Assembly: GCA_002493325.1 (NCBI GenBank) | Contig: DKYL01000086.1 | Coordinates: 12,083-19,078, forward strand | DNA: 6,996 bases | Source of the DNA: Ruminococcaceae bacterium UBA7101 | Lineage (GTDB): Bacteria; Bacillota; Clostridia; Oscillospirales; Acutalibacteraceae | Direction: 5' to 3' | Shown here: positions 6,016 through 6,996 of the stretch, in pieces | Numbering within the stretch: the first letter of the stretch is position 1 | Layout of the letters: every line of letters starts with the position of its first letter | Notes under the pieces: model-generated | Seen by the model: only the letters and a program-made list of their open reading frames with translations | What the model was told of the DNA's origin: nothing | Databases searched by the model: none | Translations under genes and position numbers: made by a program

Positions 6016-6978
6016 ATGAAAAAGTTTTTATCAAGTATAGTAATCGTGTTAATGTGTCTTTCGTTCAGTATAACGGCTTATGCGGATGAGGGAGAGGCTG
6101 CAGCACCTGCCGAGCCGGAAACCACTGTTGATGCTTCACAGCCAAGGCTTATGGTAAGCAGTTATAAGCTTGACAGCGAATATATTTCACCTGACGGTGA
6201 TTCAACCATTGAAATTACTTTTAAGAATCACAGTCAGACAAAGGCAATTTCAAATATCAAGCTTTCGCTGACGGAGGAAAGCGGTGAAATCAAGCCTTCA
6301 GGAACCGGCACTGAATATGTCAGCAGAATTTATGCAGGCAGCAGCTACACATGGAAAACCAAGCTCAAAGCCTCAAAAATAGCTGCAATCGGTGAGCACA
6401 GGCTTACTGTTACTGCCGAATATGAGGATAAATATTATAATGCCTATTCTGCAACAGATACCCTGCTTGTCAATGTTTCACAGTCAGTAGGTCTTGACTT
6501 TGCAGGTGTTACTCTGCCAAGAAAGGTTACGCAGGAAAATACAGTTACTATGGATGTTAACCTTATGAATACGGGCAAGTGTATGGTAAGAAATTCAAAG
6601 CTGACCTTTGATATTGAAGGGCTTGAAACAGGCAGTGTATTATTTATCGGTGAGATTGCAGCAGGTGAAAGCAAAACAGGCAGTGCCAATTTCCGTGTAA
6701 GCACTGACAAGCTGGGTGAGGTCAAGGGTAAGGCAACACTTGCATATGAGGACGAATTCGGCAATCCCTATTCAAAGGAAATTGAGATTTCAACTGTAAT
6801 TGAAAAAAAGCCTGAAGAAAAAGAAAAGGTTGAGGAAGAAGAAACCTTTAATACAAAATATCCGAAATGGTGGGCTTTCCTCATTGCAGGTATAGCTGCA
6901 GGCGGTGCTGTCGGCTTTGCTGTGCCTACAGCAATACACGCTAAAAAGCAGCGCAAAGAGGATGAACTAAGATTATAA
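6016..6978 (+). CDS. Secreted, C-terminally membrane-anchored protein with two Ig-like (CARDB/COG1361-like) repeats
   Basis: This 320-residue protein is probably the extracytoplasmic partner of the ABC transporter encoded just upstream. It starts with a signal peptide: a KK n-region, a hydrophobic core at 5-20 and an AYA site with likely cleavage after residue 23. An Ala/Glu/Pro-rich linker follows. Two similar beta-rich domains occupy about 44-154 and 158-262, resembling CARDB/NEW3-type Ig folds. Each has an N-terminal strand on stabilising or deviating sequences and ends in a shared pattern (EYEDKYYNAYS at 135-145, AYEDEFGNPYS at 243-253). Next come a Lys/Glu-rich stalk (263-277), a membrane helix (about 284-305) and a short cytoplasmic tail starting HAKKQRK. 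Topology is therefore type I, with both domains outside. Its operon position matches that of MacA-like adaptors, but no lipoyl or HlyD-type hairpin is visible. No catalytic motif is seen. A scaffold, adaptor or substrate-binding role is inference; the domain family is judged from pattern only. Confidence 0.85.
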   Translation: MKKFLSSIVIVLMCLSFSITAYADEGEAAAPAEPETTVDASQPRLMVSSYKLDSEYISPDGDSTIEITFKNHSQTKAISNIKLSLTEESGEIKPSGTGTEYVSRIYAGSSYTWKTKLKASKIAAIGEHRLTVTAEYEDKYYNAYSATDTLLVNVSQSVGLDFAGVTLPRKVTQENTVTMDVNLMNTGKCMVRNSKLTFDIEGLETGSVLFIGEIAAGESKTGSANFRVSTDKLGEVKGKATLAYEDEFGNPYSKEIEISTVIEKKPEEKEKVEEEETFNTKYPKWWAFLIAGIAAGGAVGFAVPTAIHAKKQRKEDELRL

Positions 6979-6996
6979 TATAAATTATTTACATTA
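6979..6996. other. Short AT-rich tail with no recognisable feature
   Basis: Only 18 bases follow the last stop codon. No hairpin or T-run is complete here, so whether the operon ends or continues beyond the window cannot be told. Confidence 0.6.

Noticed and set aside
6016..6978. A MacA/HlyD-type membrane fusion protein as the third gene
   Set aside because: There is no N-terminal anchor retained as a transmembrane helix, no coiled-coil hairpin and no lipoyl motif; instead it has a cleavable signal peptide, beta repeats and a C-terminal anchor.
1..6996. tRNA, rRNA, riboswitch, CRISPR or transposable elements
   Set aside because: No cloverleaf, conserved rRNA block, regular spacer-repeat array, transposase motif or terminal inverted repeats were found; genes fill almost the whole window.

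Overview
The window looks like a piece of chromosome from a low-G+C Gram-positive anaerobe, most likely a gut or rumen member of the Clostridia. The evidence is AT-rich DNA with strong purine-rich ribosome binding sites, a pyrophosphate-type phosphofructokinase, and a transporter whose partner protein has a Gram-positive style signal peptide and a C-terminal membrane anchor. The genus cannot be settled from this sequence. All convincing genes are on the + strand. No RNA gene, mobile element, CRISPR array or obvious island boundary is visible, and base composition looks uniform throughout.

Region 1 (1-2425) is the end of a carbohydrate-related transcription unit. It opens with a right-handed beta-helix protein resembling family GH110 alpha-1,3-galactosidases. 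Its 5' end is missing or broken: the frame is open only from position 6, just after an in-frame TAA, and has no usable start codon before a TTG at 294 that lies inside the conserved fold. The next gene follows with no gap (TAAATG) and encodes a 414-residue phosphofructokinase carrying both residues typical of pyrophosphate-dependent enzymes. A strong intrinsic terminator closes the unit.

Region 2 (2426-2525) is a compact control region. It holds four approximately 11-bp-phased copies of a TAAGA-core repeat. These run into a good sigma-A type promoter (TTGAAA, 17 bp, TATTAT with an extended TG), which fits control by an OmpR/PhoB-type response regulator that is not encoded in the window.

Region 3 (2526-6978) is a three-gene ABC transporter operon of the MacB/LolCDE/FtsX superfamily. 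It comprises a 230-residue ATPase, a 927-residue permease with two FtsX modules and two large extracytoplasmic domains, and a 320-residue secreted, C-terminally anchored protein with two Ig-like (CARDB/COG1361-like) repeats. The tight spacing (1-base overlap, then a 14-base gap with its own strong ribosome binding site) implies that the three form one complex. The third protein stands where a MacA-like adaptor often occurs and is the least understood part. The substrate cannot be read from the sequence; export or extraction of a peptide, lipid or envelope-active compound is the usual role of this superfamily.
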